Below the pieces are notes generated by a model. That model searched no databases. It was not told the origin of the DNA and was given only the letters and a program-made list of their open reading frames with translations. Positions 44,102 through 52,416 of a stretch of 64,000 bases of DNA are shown piece after piece. Made by a program: the position numbers and the translations under genes. Each line of letters opens with the position of its first letter. The first letter of the stretch is position 1. Origin of the DNA: JABWBD01 sp040768665 (lineage in GTDB: Bacteria; Planctomycetota; Planctomycetia; Pirellulales; Thermoguttaceae); contig JAXGMN010000041.1 in the NCBI GenBank assembly GCA_040768665.1, positions 61,141-125,140 on the forward strand, read 5' to 3'.

Positions 44102-46116
44102 TCGCGAATCCTTCCGTTGGGCTGCCGGAGCTTGGGGTGCACCCAGGGGCTGGCCAACTGGACCGACGCCGAGATCGCCCCTGCCGCCATCATCAGCCAT
44201 GGCTGGGGAAAGACCCACATGGCCGCCACGAACCACGCGACGAGTACCGACATAATCATTGCGCCAAGGCTCATCCGCGTCGTCCGCAACGGATCGGCCT
44301 GGCGCCACCACCGGATCAGGACGAACAGCGTCCCAAAGCAGGCCAGATAGGCCATCAACAGCGGCTGGCCGGCCGTATAGAAGCTGGGCGGCAATTGATA
44401 CGTGTGCGGCTGCGAGAATTTCGGATCATAGGGAAGCTCGACGTCCAGGTAACTGGCCGACAGAAACGCGACCGCGCCCAGTCCCAGGCCAACCACCATG
44501 AGCACGAACCGGCGAACCATAGCGTCGGCCTCGCTCCTCTCCCAGATCTTGGCGGGAATCATCACCGCCCAGGTCCCGGCAATGCTGACCAGCAGCAGCC
44601 AGGCATACTGTTCCGGCCGCGGGTCAGCGGATCGGAAACTGTTAAGGATGAGCATCACCAGGCACATGGTCATGGCGGCCAGCGAGCCGCCGACCATCGA
44701 TCCGAGCAGTTCCGTGATCCGCTGGCGGGCCGATCGGACCGGCAACACAAACTCCGGCCGATCATGCCACCGGCCTCGCCGCTGCGCCGGCATGGCGGCG
44801 CGGTAGGGTCGATCCGCATAACGCTGCATATCAGCCGGTCGGGTATGGGCTTCGGTCGGCCGGTCGCTTTCCGGAACCGGCGGCGGAGATCGCCCAGAGC
44901 GCAACGGGCGGCGGTGCGGACGGAGGATTATCACGATCTCGCGGACTAGCCAATAGCAGGCATAGAGAACTGCCAACACCACCGCCATCGGAAGCCAGGC
45001 GCCGCTGGTGGTCAGCAGCACAAACAGCCCGAAAACCAGCAGCACGAGCTTCGTCGGCGTGTTGAGCCGCGACTGGTTGTAAGTGTCGAGCATCCGCCCC
45101 GACACCTGGCGCACCGCCTTCCAGATCGGCTCCTCTTCGTCGACGGCTTCGGCCGTGACGTATTCGGCCGCCCGCGGGCTTCGTCGCGAGTACACCGCGG
45201 AAGGCATGGGTCCGGCGCCGACGTGCTTGCGCGCCGGTTCGGGCAGACTGTCGAGCATTTCGCCGACCGAGCGAAAGCGTTTAGTCGGGTCCTTTTCCAG
45301 CGCCCTGGCCACAACGCTCCGATAGGGTTCGTGCAACGCCGACACGTCGGGCTCGGCCGTGAGATGTTTCATCAGCACTTCGCCGACGCTTTCCCCTTCG
45401 AACGGTACGCGGCCGGTGAGCATCTCGTAAAGAATCACTCCCAGGGCGTAGATGTCGATTTCCTTGCCGTAGCGGCCGTTGGCCACTTCGGGGGCCATGT
45501 AGTGGACGGTGCCGATGCTTTCCGTCTGTCCGCTGCGGCGGCTGCACGAGATGAATTTCGACAAGCCGTAATCGCCGATCTTGACGAGCCCTTCGTCGGA
45601 GAAGAGATTCCCCGGCTTGAGATCGCGGTGGACGATGCCGTGGTCGTGCAAGTAGGACACGCCGGCGGCGATGCCGTGAAACCACGCCAGCGCCTCATCG
45701 AGCTGCATCCCTTCCGGATGCGCGGAAATTACGTCCTCCAGGCAATTGCCCGTGACGTATTCCATCACGACCCAGTTGTTTCCCCTTGCGTCCTGGCGGA
45801 TATCGAAGACGGCGACGAGGTGCGGGTGCTTGAGATTGAGGCACTGCCGGATCCCCCGAAGCTCCACGTCGAGATTGCGACGGATGAGCTTCAATGCCAC
45901 TTCCTTGCCTGCATCACTCGTGGCGTAGTAGACTTCGCCGAAGCCACCGTGCCCGACGCCCCGCTTGATGGTGTAGCCCTCCAGCGGGCGCGAGCCGCTG
46001 GGATAGGTGAAACGTACGGGCGAGGGCCTTGCCGGGGCGGCGACGCCGCCCTCGGCGCAACGCTCGGCTTCGACTCTCTGCTCGTTGGATTCCACGGCAA
46101 CCACCGGATCTCTCAT
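44098..46116 (-). CDS. Membrane Ser/Thr protein kinase with polytopic C-terminus
   Basis: About 672 residues. A Hanks-type kinase domain follows a 50-residue leader: glycine loop GVGHGGFGEVYYA, Lys in KEVALKLIRR, catalytic loop HRDLKPGNLF, GDYGLSKF in place of the usual DFG, and YMAPE. After a linker come about seven to nine hydrophobic segments (LVLLVFGLFVLLTTSGAWL, LLLVSIAGTWAVMIP and others), an unusual polytopic tail rather than a single anchor. ATG 46116 (MRDPVVAVES) has AGGAGC 7 nt upstream and is preferred over 46170. It sits between an FHA gene upstream and a coupled membrane protein downstream. Confidence 0.85.
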   Translation of the reverse strand: MRDPVVAVESNEQRVEAERCAEGGVAAPARPSPVRFTYPSGSRPLEGYTIKRGVGHGGFGEVYYATSDAGKEVALKLIRRNLDVELRGIRQCLNLKHPHLVAVFDIRQDARGNNWVVMEYVTGNCLEDVISAHPEGMQLDEALAWFHGIAAGVSYLHDHGIVHRDLKPGNLFSDEGLVKIGDYGLSKFISCSRRSGQTESIGTVHYMAPEVANGRYGKEIDIYALGVILYEMLTGRVPFEGESVGEVLMKHLTAEPDVSALHEPYRSVVARALEKDPTKRFRSVGEMLDSLPEPARKHVGAGPMPSAVYSRRSPRAAEYVTAEAVDEEEPIWKAVRQVSGRMLDTYNQSRLNTPTKLVLLVFGLFVLLTTSGAWLPMAVVLAVLYACYWLVREIVIILRPHRRPLRSGRSPPPVPESDRPTEAHTRPADMQRYADRPYRAAMPAQRRGRWHDRPEFVLPVRSARQRITELLGSMVGGSLAAMTMCLVMLILNSFRSADPRPEQYAWLLLVSIAGTWAVMIPAKIWERSEADAMVRRFVLMVVGLGLGAVAFLSASYLDVELPYDPKFSQPHTYQLPPSFYTAGQPLLMAYLACFGTLFVLIRWWRQADPLRTTRMSLGAMIMSVLVAWFVAAMWVFPQPWLMMAAGAISASVQLASPWVHPKLRQPNGRIRE

Positions 46117-46190
46117 CGGACTGCTCCTGGCTACCGCCGAAGGTTGCACCGACGGCGGGCCGCCTTCCATTCTATCACGAAGGGGTGATC

Positions 46191-46781
46191 CTAGAACGCC
46201 TCCAAACTCATCGAGAATTGCTCACCAACAATCCGGGAACCGTGCCCAACGGCACCGCGGTCCCTGCAACTCGCCCCATCGATTTCGAGCCATCCCCGGG
46301 TGCGGCATTCCAGACGGTCTCCGTGACGGTAAAGGATGACTTCGTTGGGCCAGTCGCGAGACACCACATGGGACTGCGGGCGCGGTCCGAGCACGCACGA
46401 ATCGGCCATCAGCAAGACTCCGTCGACCGACGGCTGGGTTCGGTGGGGACTCAGGAAATCGAGCCGTGCGGTTGCGCTCAGTGCGTGCGGCAGCCGAAAC
46501 AACAATTTCACCGCCTCCCCCAACTGGATTACATTTCCGTCGCTCAGCATGACCGTCTGGCGGACACTTCGCCCGTTCACCCACAGCGGTCGCAATGCCT
46601 CGATCACGTAGCCCTCACCATCGCGAGAGATCAGAGCATGCCGGCTGGAAATGTCCCCCAGAATCGGTATGTCGACGTGACCACTGGGGACAGGCTGGCC
46701 GACGACGACGCGGTCTCGCATGCAAACCAGGTAGCCGCCGACGGCGTCGATCCAGAGGAGGAAACGCTCACGATCCGTCAT
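46191..46781 (-). CDS. FHA-domain protein
   Basis: A 196-residue protein with an FHA domain at about 20-105. The signature residues are visible: VVVGQ (in place of the common GR), ISSRHALISRDGEGYVIEAL (the SxxH motif) and LWVNGRSV with the conserved NG. FHA domains bind phosphothreonine, so it is a natural partner for the kinase encoded 75 bp downstream. A second half (about 120-190) looks like a degenerate FHA or beta domain. ATG 46781 has CAGGTGG upstream; the longer frame to 46985 is not protein-like at its N-terminus. Confidence 0.75.
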   Translation of the reverse strand: MTDRERFLLWIDAVGGYLVCMRDRVVVGQPVPSGHVDIPILGDISSRHALISRDGEGYVIEALRPLWVNGRSVRQTVMLSDGNVIQLGEAVKLLFRLPHALSATARLDFLSPHRTQPSVDGVLLMADSCVLGPRPQSHVVSRDWPNEVILYRHGDRLECRTRGWLEIDGASCRDRGAVGHGSRIVGEQFSMSLEAF

Positions 46782-47003
46782 TGGGCCACCTGCTGCGTCT
46801 GTCAGGCCACTCGTCCTCAATCCACACGCCATTCGAATCATTGTCGCACACCTTCGAGACTCCGGCCAAGTTGCGCCTCGCCATTCAGGAGACCTGTTCG
46901 GCCGCCACCCGGCGCAACGGCAAAGCGGCGGCCTCGGCCGCCGCCCTGCCTGCGAAGGCAATCCGACATCGCCTTGCTCCTGCATGCCGGTGCGGCTGGC
47001 AAC

Positions 47004-47822
47004 TCAGCCCTCATTCTTGCCCGAGGCGGCCTTGCCGACGAGGCCCGCCGCGTCGGTCGTACCCTCGAAGTACTCGGTCACTTGCTCCAGGATGTCGGCC
47101 GGCGGAGTCTTATCGAGGGGGATTTCTTCATGGAAATACCCCTCGGCGTTCACCATCCGCTCGGCGACGTCGAGCCGCGTCCGCAAGTCGGTGATCAACT
47201 GCTTGACGCGGCCGAGTTGGCTCTCGTCGAAGTTGTAGTCGCTGGTGGTCTGCGCCGCGGCCACCATCTGGAGCCGGGCTTCCAGGTTTTCGACCTCCAC
47301 GTGCAACTGCCTCTTCGCGGCGAGCATTCCCTCGAGTTTCTGGCGAGCGGCGTCGAGGCTCCTCTGGCGAGCCTGATGGATATCCTGGAGGCTTGCCACG
47401 GTGGCCTCGGCCGTCTTGTACCGCTCGAAACGACTGGCCAGATCGGCCTTCACCTGGTCGGGCGAATAGCTTCGGCCTGCGTAGACAAAGGTCGCCCGGT
47501 TCGAAGCGAGGTCCGTCTTCAGCCGCATCAGTTCGGCCTTATCGTCCGCAAGATTTGCCGCCGCATCGTCGATCTGCCGCTGGAGCTGCTCGACCTCCAC
47601 CTCTTCCTTGGCGATCACGTGCATGTTCCGGCGGATCTCGGGCACAAGATCATGCACCATGCGCCTAGCTCGTTCGATCTCGAACTCGACCGGCACACTA
47701 CTTTTGACGGAATCCTTCAGATAGCCGGTCGACGTGGTCACGTAGCTGACCGCGTCGCGTCCGAAGAACAACAGCCCCAAGATCAGGGCGACTCCGCCAC
47801 CAAAGATGGCTTTCTTAATCAT
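47004..47822 (-). CDS. Membrane-anchored coiled-coil protein
   Basis: A 272-residue protein: one N-terminal membrane helix (about 4-22, AIFGGGVALILGLLFFG) and then long heptad-rich helices (about 45-115 and 125-215: EEVEVEQLQRQIDDAAANL, KLEGMLAAKRQLHVEVENLE). The end is short and hydrophilic (AASGKNEG). I do not recognise the family. It is the first gene of the cluster that continues with the FHA protein and the kinase. ATG 47822 (MIKKAIFG) is spaced 6 nt from GGAGGAG and is preferred; ATG 47828 touches the same site. Confidence 0.7.
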   Translation of the reverse strand: MIKKAIFGGGVALILGLLFFGRDAVSYVTTSTGYLKDSVKSSVPVEFEIERARRMVHDLVPEIRRNMHVIAKEEVEVEQLQRQIDDAAANLADDKAELMRLKTDLASNRATFVYAGRSYSPDQVKADLASRFERYKTAEATVASLQDIHQARQRSLDAARQKLEGMLAAKRQLHVEVENLEARLQMVAAAQTTSDYNFDESQLGRVKQLITDLRTRLDVAERMVNAEGYFHEEIPLDKTPPADILEQVTEYFEGTTDAAGLVGKAASGKNEG

Positions 47823-47961
47823 GTTCATCTCCTCCGTAAAGCGATTGGGGATTTCAGGATTGCGCCAGTCTCAACCACTGGTTGTCGGCCGGATACAATG
47901 GGCCACGGAGAGTTATTCGAGGTTGAGGATTGTTTCTTCAGGAAATCTCCGAATTTTGGTG

Positions 47962-48014
47962 AGGCCCGCTTGCTGGGCGGGACCTCCTGGTGACAGGTCC
48001 CCACTAGGCAAGCG
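47962..48014. repeat. Two degenerate GGTCCCGCT palindrome copies
   Basis: GGCCCGCTTGCTGGGCGGGACC (47963-47984) and CAGGTCCCCACTAGGCAAGCGG (47993-48014) are two degraded copies in tandem, in the 209-bp divergent gap between the coiled-coil gene and the CinA/nucleotidyltransferase gene. Confidence 0.5.
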
Positions 48015-48031
48015 GATATACGGGAGCGTCC

Positions 48032-49168
48032 GTGCCGGATTCAACTCGCGCTTTTATTCAGGCCATTCATGCCACGCCCTACCGCGTTGTCCTCGCCCTA
48101 AGTGGTGGCGGGACGGCGGGTTTGGCCAATCTGCTCGAGGTGCCCGGCGCTTCGCGGACGGTGCTGGAGGCGGTGGTCCCTTATTCTGAGGGGGCGATGA
48201 TCGATTTGTTGGGCGCGCGACCCGACCAGTTCTGCTCGCCACCGACTGCCAGGGCGATGGCTATGGCCGCATTTCAACGAGGCTACCACTATAGCGGGGA
48301 TGCAGCCGGAATTGCCGGCATCTCCTGCACGGCCAGTCTGGCAACCGACCGTTTGAAGCGAGGGAGTCATCGTGTCCACCTGGCCCTGCAGAATGTCGAG
48401 ACGACTGTGACCTGGTCGCTGGAGATGGAGAAGGGACGGCGGACGCGTGGGGAGGAGGAGCGACTGGTCAGCCGCCTTGTGCTCAATACCGTGGCGGAAG
48501 CGTGCCGGCTCGAGGACCGCCTGAGCCTGGATCTGATCGAACCGGAGCGCGTCGAACGAGCCGCCGCAGTAGCGCCGCAGTCCTGGCGCGACCTCCTCGT
48601 AGGCTCGATCGAGCGGGTGCGTCACGCAGGCAATCGAGCGCCGGACACCGCCAAGCCAGCCGTCCTGTTTCCCGGTTCGTTCAATCCCCTCCACGCAGGC
48701 CACCGTGGCATGGCTCAGGTCGCCGAAGATATCCTTGGTGTTGCGGTCGAATTCGAAATGTCCATTCTCAACGTGGACAAGCCGCCGCTGGATTACCAGG
48801 AGGTCGAATCGAGGACGCGGCAATTTGCCCCGGATCAGGCCGTGTGGCTTACGCGGTCGCCCACGTTCGAAGAGAAATCGCGGCTGTTCCCCGGGGCCAC
48901 GTTCGTCGTCGGCAGTGATACTCTCGCGAGGGTCGCCAATCCGCGTTACTACAACCATGATGTGGATGCATGCCGGTCGGCCCTGGAGCGGATCGCAGCG
49001 CGCGGGTGTCGATTCCTTGTATTTGGACGCTCCTGGAATGGGCGATACGTCCATCTTGCCGACCTGGAGCTGCCGGAAACGCTGCTCGCCATTTCCCGGG
49101 AGGTCGCTAAAGAACGGTTCCGCGAGGACATCTCGTCCACGGAAATTCGGCGGGGCGGCGGTCCATGA
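48032..49168 (+). CDS. Fusion of CinA-C (NMN deamidase-like) and nucleotidyltransferase domains
   Basis: A 378-residue two-domain protein from GTG 48032. Residues about 8-165 resemble the CinA C-terminal / PncC fold that deamidates nicotinamide mononucleotide: ALSGGGTAGLANLLEVPGAS, VVPYSEGAMIDLLG and GIAGISCTASLATDR match the CinA-C pattern, but ALSGGG stands where CinA has AESCTGG. Residues about 208-375 form an NMNAT/NadD-like domain with GSFNPLHAGHRG at 215-226 and ISSTEIRR at 367-374. Together they would convert NMN to NaMN and then NaAD. That pathway is inferred; the first domain may be degenerate. A hairpin element follows. Confidence 0.7.
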   Translation: MPDSTRAFIQAIHATPYRVVLALSGGGTAGLANLLEVPGASRTVLEAVVPYSEGAMIDLLGARPDQFCSPPTARAMAMAAFQRGYHYSGDAAGIAGISCTASLATDRLKRGSHRVHLALQNVETTVTWSLEMEKGRRTRGEEERLVSRLVLNTVAEACRLEDRLSLDLIEPERVERAAAVAPQSWRDLLVGSIERVRHAGNRAPDTAKPAVLFPGSFNPLHAGHRGMAQVAEDILGVAVEFEMSILNVDKPPLDYQEVESRTRQFAPDQAVWLTRSPTFEEKSRLFPGATFVVGSDTLARVANPRYYNHDVDACRSALERIAARGCRFLVFGRSWNGRYVHLADLELPETLLAISREVAKERFREDISSTEIRRGGGP

Positions 49169-49184
49169 GAGCGCTGCCGACTAA

Positions 49185-49285
49185 GAGGCCCTAACAAAAC
49201 GGGGCCAGGCAGCTCGCGAGGACGTCTATTCTCCGTGTTTTGCGAGTGTGTAGCTCGGAGCCAGTCCTCGTTTTGTTAGGGCCTC
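49185..49285. repeat. CTAACAAAACG-armed hairpin element
   Basis: Perfect 17-bp arms GAGGCCCTAACAAAACG (49185-49201) and the complement (49269-49285). The inner core pairs GGGGCCAGGCAGCTCGC with GTAGCTCGGAGCCAGTCC, again with the central A/T mismatch. It lies 16 bp after the CinA/nucleotidyltransferase gene. Confidence 0.75.
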
Positions 49286-49312
49286 GAAGCACCACGTGAG
49301 TAACGCCGACCG

Positions 49313-49346
49313 AGCAGCCCGGCTGTTTGGAAACAGCCGGGCTGCT
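49313..49346. repeat. Perfect 16-bp palindrome AGCAGCCCGGCTGTTT
   Basis: AGCAGCCCGGCTGTTT (49313-49328), GG, and its exact complement (49331-49346). It is a longer relative of the palindrome at 4431-4464, about 90 bp before the kinase start. No T-run follows. Confidence 0.7.
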
Positions 49347-49434
49347 ATCGAACTGCGAGGCAAGTTCCGGCTGGCACCCACCGACATCGCAGGGTAGGAT
49401 GAACGATGGAATCCTACCCTCCAGAGTGGCAATT

Positions 49435-51291
49435 ATGAATTTGGAGCAGCTCGGACCCTATCGACTCCTTAGGATACTCGGCCGTGGCGGGATGGGCACG
49501 GTCTACGAGGGAGTCAACGAAGAGACCGGCGAACCGGCGGCCATCAAGAGCCTCGCCCCGGCGCTCTCTCAAGAGGAGGATTTCCGCCAGCGGTTCGAGA
49601 TCGAAATCGAAACCCTTCGCAAGCTTCGCCACCCGAACATCGTCCGCTTGTTCGGATTCGGCGAGCAGGACGGGCAACTCTATTACGCCATGGAATTGGT
49701 CGACGGGCAGAGCCTGGAGGAGGAACTCAAGCAGGGGCGGCGATTCCATTGGCGCGAGGTCACCGTCATCGGCATCGAAATGTGCCGAGCCCTGCGCCAT
49801 GCCCACGACCGGGGGGTCATCCACCGCGATATCAAGCCGGCCAACCTGCTTCTCGAACGCACGGGCCGGGTAAAGCTTTCCGATTTCGGCATCGCGAGGC
49901 TGTTCGGCAACACGCGGCTGACGGCGGTCGGCAACGTGCTGGGGACGGTCGAGTACATGGCTCCCGAGCAGGCCGACGCGAAACCAGTCGACCCTCGAAC
50001 CGATCTGTACAGTCTTGGCGGTGTGCTGTTTGCATTGTTGGCCGGACGGCCGCCGTTTCGAGCCCGTTCGATTTCCGAGATGCTCGACCAGCAGCGCACG
50101 GCGATTCCGGACCCTGTCTCGCAGCACGCAACCGGAGTTCCCCACGAGTTGGAGGCGATCGTCGCCCAGTTGCTCGAAAAGAATCCGGAGAAGCGGCCGC
50201 CCAACGCGATGCTGCTCTGCCGCCGGCTCGAAGCGATGATGCATGCGCTGGCACTCTCGCCTCAGACCTACCTGGGCCGGATGGATGAGGGCGATCCGGA
50301 TGCCGGATTTGAGTTGCGTTCTGCGCCCCAGGACCCGGTACGCATCGAGCCGCGCGGCGCATTGGCGTCTGAGGCTCCCGAGGAAAGCGAATCGGGGGTT
50401 ACCGTGGCGCACGACATGTCGCTCAAGCAGGTGATTGCCTCCGGCTCGATCCCCGAGACGCGGGAGACGGCGGCGTTCCAGGGATACGAAATTGCCCCGC
50501 AGCCCACGCCGTCGCCGCGGACAGCCAAACGGGAAGCCGAACCCGAACCGAAGCCGGCAGACCGGTTCGTCGTGGTTGAAGAAGAGGAGCTCGATCGCTA
50601 CGAATCGGAGGATTCTCCGGCGCTGATTTCGCTGCATACGTGGCTCCTCGCCTTCAGTCTGGTAGCGGTCGGACTTATCGTCTGGTACCTGCTGCGGCCG
50701 CCCTCTGCCGATCAGCTTTACGAGAAGATCCGTGCGCAGACCGCCGATCGGTCGATCGACTCGCTGCTGGATGCGAACCGCGACATCCAGAAATTCCTCA
50801 CGCGATTCTCCGGCGATCCGCGAGCGGCGACGCTGCGGAAATACGACCAGGAGATCGAGTTGTATCGCATGGAGCGGGAGTTCGAGCGGCGTTCCAAGGG
50901 GATCGGCACCACGGAGGCCCTTCTGCCGATCGAGCAGGCTTACCAGGAGGCGGTCAACTACGCGAGAATCGATCCCGCACAAGGGCTTGTGAAGGTAAAG
51001 GCCCTGTTGGATTTGTACAATCATCGGACCGACCTTTCGGGTCCGACGGGCAAGTGCCTGGAGCTGGCTCGCCGCCGGCGCGTGCAGCTCGAAGGGCTGG
51101 TGCATGAAACGAGCCGAGATCACCTGGACATGATCGAGGATCGGCTGGACCATGCCGAACAACTCTTTCAGGAGGACCCCGAGCGGGCCCGCGCGATGTT
51201 TCGAGCCGTCGTCGAGCTCTACGACGCGAAGCCCTGGGCGGTGGATGCCGTGCGTCAGGCCCGCGAGGCTTTGGCAAAGGAGAAGGAGTGA
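49435..51291 (+). CDS. Ser/Thr protein kinase with single membrane anchor
   Basis: A 618-residue PknB-like kinase. The kinase domain (about 8-275) has GRGGMGTVYEG, the Lys in AAIKSL, HRDIKPANLLLE, SDFGIARLF and EYMAPEQAD, all intact. A charged linker follows, then one membrane helix (about 402-422, LHTWLLAFSLVAVGLIVWYL). The exported C-terminal 195 residues are helical and TPR-like (EQAYQEAVNYARIDPAQGLV, DRLDHAEQLFQEDPERARAM). It probably senses an external signal; the ligand is unknown. ATG 49435 (MNLEQLGPYRLL) is the conserved start. hemB overlaps its last 4 bp, so the two are co-transcribed. Confidence 0.9.
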   Translation: MNLEQLGPYRLLRILGRGGMGTVYEGVNEETGEPAAIKSLAPALSQEEDFRQRFEIEIETLRKLRHPNIVRLFGFGEQDGQLYYAMELVDGQSLEEELKQGRRFHWREVTVIGIEMCRALRHAHDRGVIHRDIKPANLLLERTGRVKLSDFGIARLFGNTRLTAVGNVLGTVEYMAPEQADAKPVDPRTDLYSLGGVLFALLAGRPPFRARSISEMLDQQRTAIPDPVSQHATGVPHELEAIVAQLLEKNPEKRPPNAMLLCRRLEAMMHALALSPQTYLGRMDEGDPDAGFELRSAPQDPVRIEPRGALASEAPEESESGVTVAHDMSLKQVIASGSIPETRETAAFQGYEIAPQPTPSPRTAKREAEPEPKPADRFVVVEEEELDRYESEDSPALISLHTWLLAFSLVAVGLIVWYLLRPPSADQLYEKIRAQTADRSIDSLLDANRDIQKFLTRFSGDPRAATLRKYDQEIELYRMEREFERRSKGIGTTEALLPIEQAYQEAVNYARIDPAQGLVKVKALLDLYNHRTDLSGPTGKCLELARRRRVQLEGLVHETSRDHLDMIEDRLDHAEQLFQEDPERARAMFRAVVELYDAKPWAVDAVRQAREALAKEKE

Positions 51292-52295
51292 ATTCCGTGA
51301 ACCCACCCGCCTTTCCGACAACCCGAATGCGGCGACTTCGCTACCATCCCGCCGTCCGGCGACTCATTCGCCGGACCAGCCTGGATCCGTCGCAGATGAT
51401 CTTGCCGCTGTTTGTTCGTACCGGGGAGCGAGTCCACCAGGAAATCTCCTCGATGCCGGGCCACTTTCAACTCTCGCTCGACCTGGTTCCGGAAGAGATC
51501 CGCCAGGCGGCCCGGCTTGGGCTCGGCGGAGTGCTTCTGTTCGGGATCCCGGCCGAGAAGGACGCGGCGGGAAGCGACGCGGTGAGCGACACGGGGATTA
51601 TCCCGCAAGCGGTTCGTGCCGCCAAAGAAGCCGCGCCGGACCTGCTGATCGTCACCGACGTCTGCTTCTGCGAATATACCGACCACGGCCACTGCGGACC
51701 GCTCGCCGAGAGGTCGGGAAGAATGGACGTCGACAACGACGCGACGCTCGAACTGCTCGCGCGCCAGGCGGTCGCACACGCGCGGGCCGGGGCCGATCTC
51801 GTTGCTCCCAGCGGCATGATGGACGGCATGGTCGGGGCGATCCGCAACGGGCTCGATTCGGCCGGTTTTGAGCACGTGCCGATCATGAGCTACTCGGCCA
51901 AATACGCCAGTGCGTTCTATGGACCGTTCCGCGAAGCGGCCGAGAGCGCGCCGCAATTCGGAGATCGCCGCGGCTACCAGATGGACCCGGCGGCCGCGGC
52001 CGGCCAGGCCCTGACCGAGGTCGAGTTGGACCTGGCCGAGGGAGCCGACATCGTCATGGTCAAGCCGGCGCTTCCTTATCTCGACATCCTATGCCGCATC
52101 CGGGATCGCTTTCCGGGCGTGCCGCTGGCGGCTTACAACGTGTCGGGCGAATACAGCATGGCCAAGGCGGCGGCGCGCCAGGGCTGGCTCGATGAAAAGG
52201 CCGTTGCCCTGGAATCCTTGACCGCGATCCGGCGGGCAGGCGCGGACATCCTGATTACCTACTGGGCCAAGGACGTGGTACGGTGGATTGGCTGA
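51288..52295 (+). CDS. hemB: Porphobilinogen synthase (delta-aminolevulinate dehydratase)
   Basis: A 335-residue PBGS that condenses two 5-aminolevulinate molecules into porphobilinogen for haem. The two Schiff-base lysines are K205 (YSAKYASAFYGPF) and K259 (VMVKPALPYLD). The active-site metal region TDVCFCEYTDHGHC has cysteines at 126, 128 and 136, the pattern of zinc-dependent enzymes. YNVSGEYSM and ITYWAKDV close the protein. GTG 51288 overlaps the kinase stop (GTGA); a second GTG at 51297 is possible. Overlap with a kinase gene is unusual but follows the dense packing here. The aclB gene follows after 121 bp with no visible feature between. Confidence 0.93.
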   Translation: MNSVNPPAFPTTRMRRLRYHPAVRRLIRRTSLDPSQMILPLFVRTGERVHQEISSMPGHFQLSLDLVPEEIRQAARLGLGGVLLFGIPAEKDAAGSDAVSDTGIIPQAVRAAKEAAPDLLIVTDVCFCEYTDHGHCGPLAERSGRMDVDNDATLELLARQAVAHARAGADLVAPSGMMDGMVGAIRNGLDSAGFEHVPIMSYSAKYASAFYGPFREAAESAPQFGDRRGYQMDPAAAAGQALTEVELDLAEGADIVMVKPALPYLDILCRIRDRFPGVPLAAYNVSGEYSMAKAAARQGWLDEKAVALESLTAIRRAGADILITYWAKDVVRWIG

Positions 52296-52416
52296 ACCGC
52301 CTTCCGCGGGCGAACGAACGGGGCCATCGGACACCGCTCTCGCGCTGATTGCCGCCGGCCGGGGCGCGCGGTAATCTATGCGGAAGGACCAACCTTCTCG
52401 AGCAGGGAGGTGAACC

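Noticed and set aside
49414..51321. 635-codon minus-strand frame opposite the Ser/Thr kinase
   Set aside because: Shadow frame; the plus strand shows all kinase motifs and a good start.
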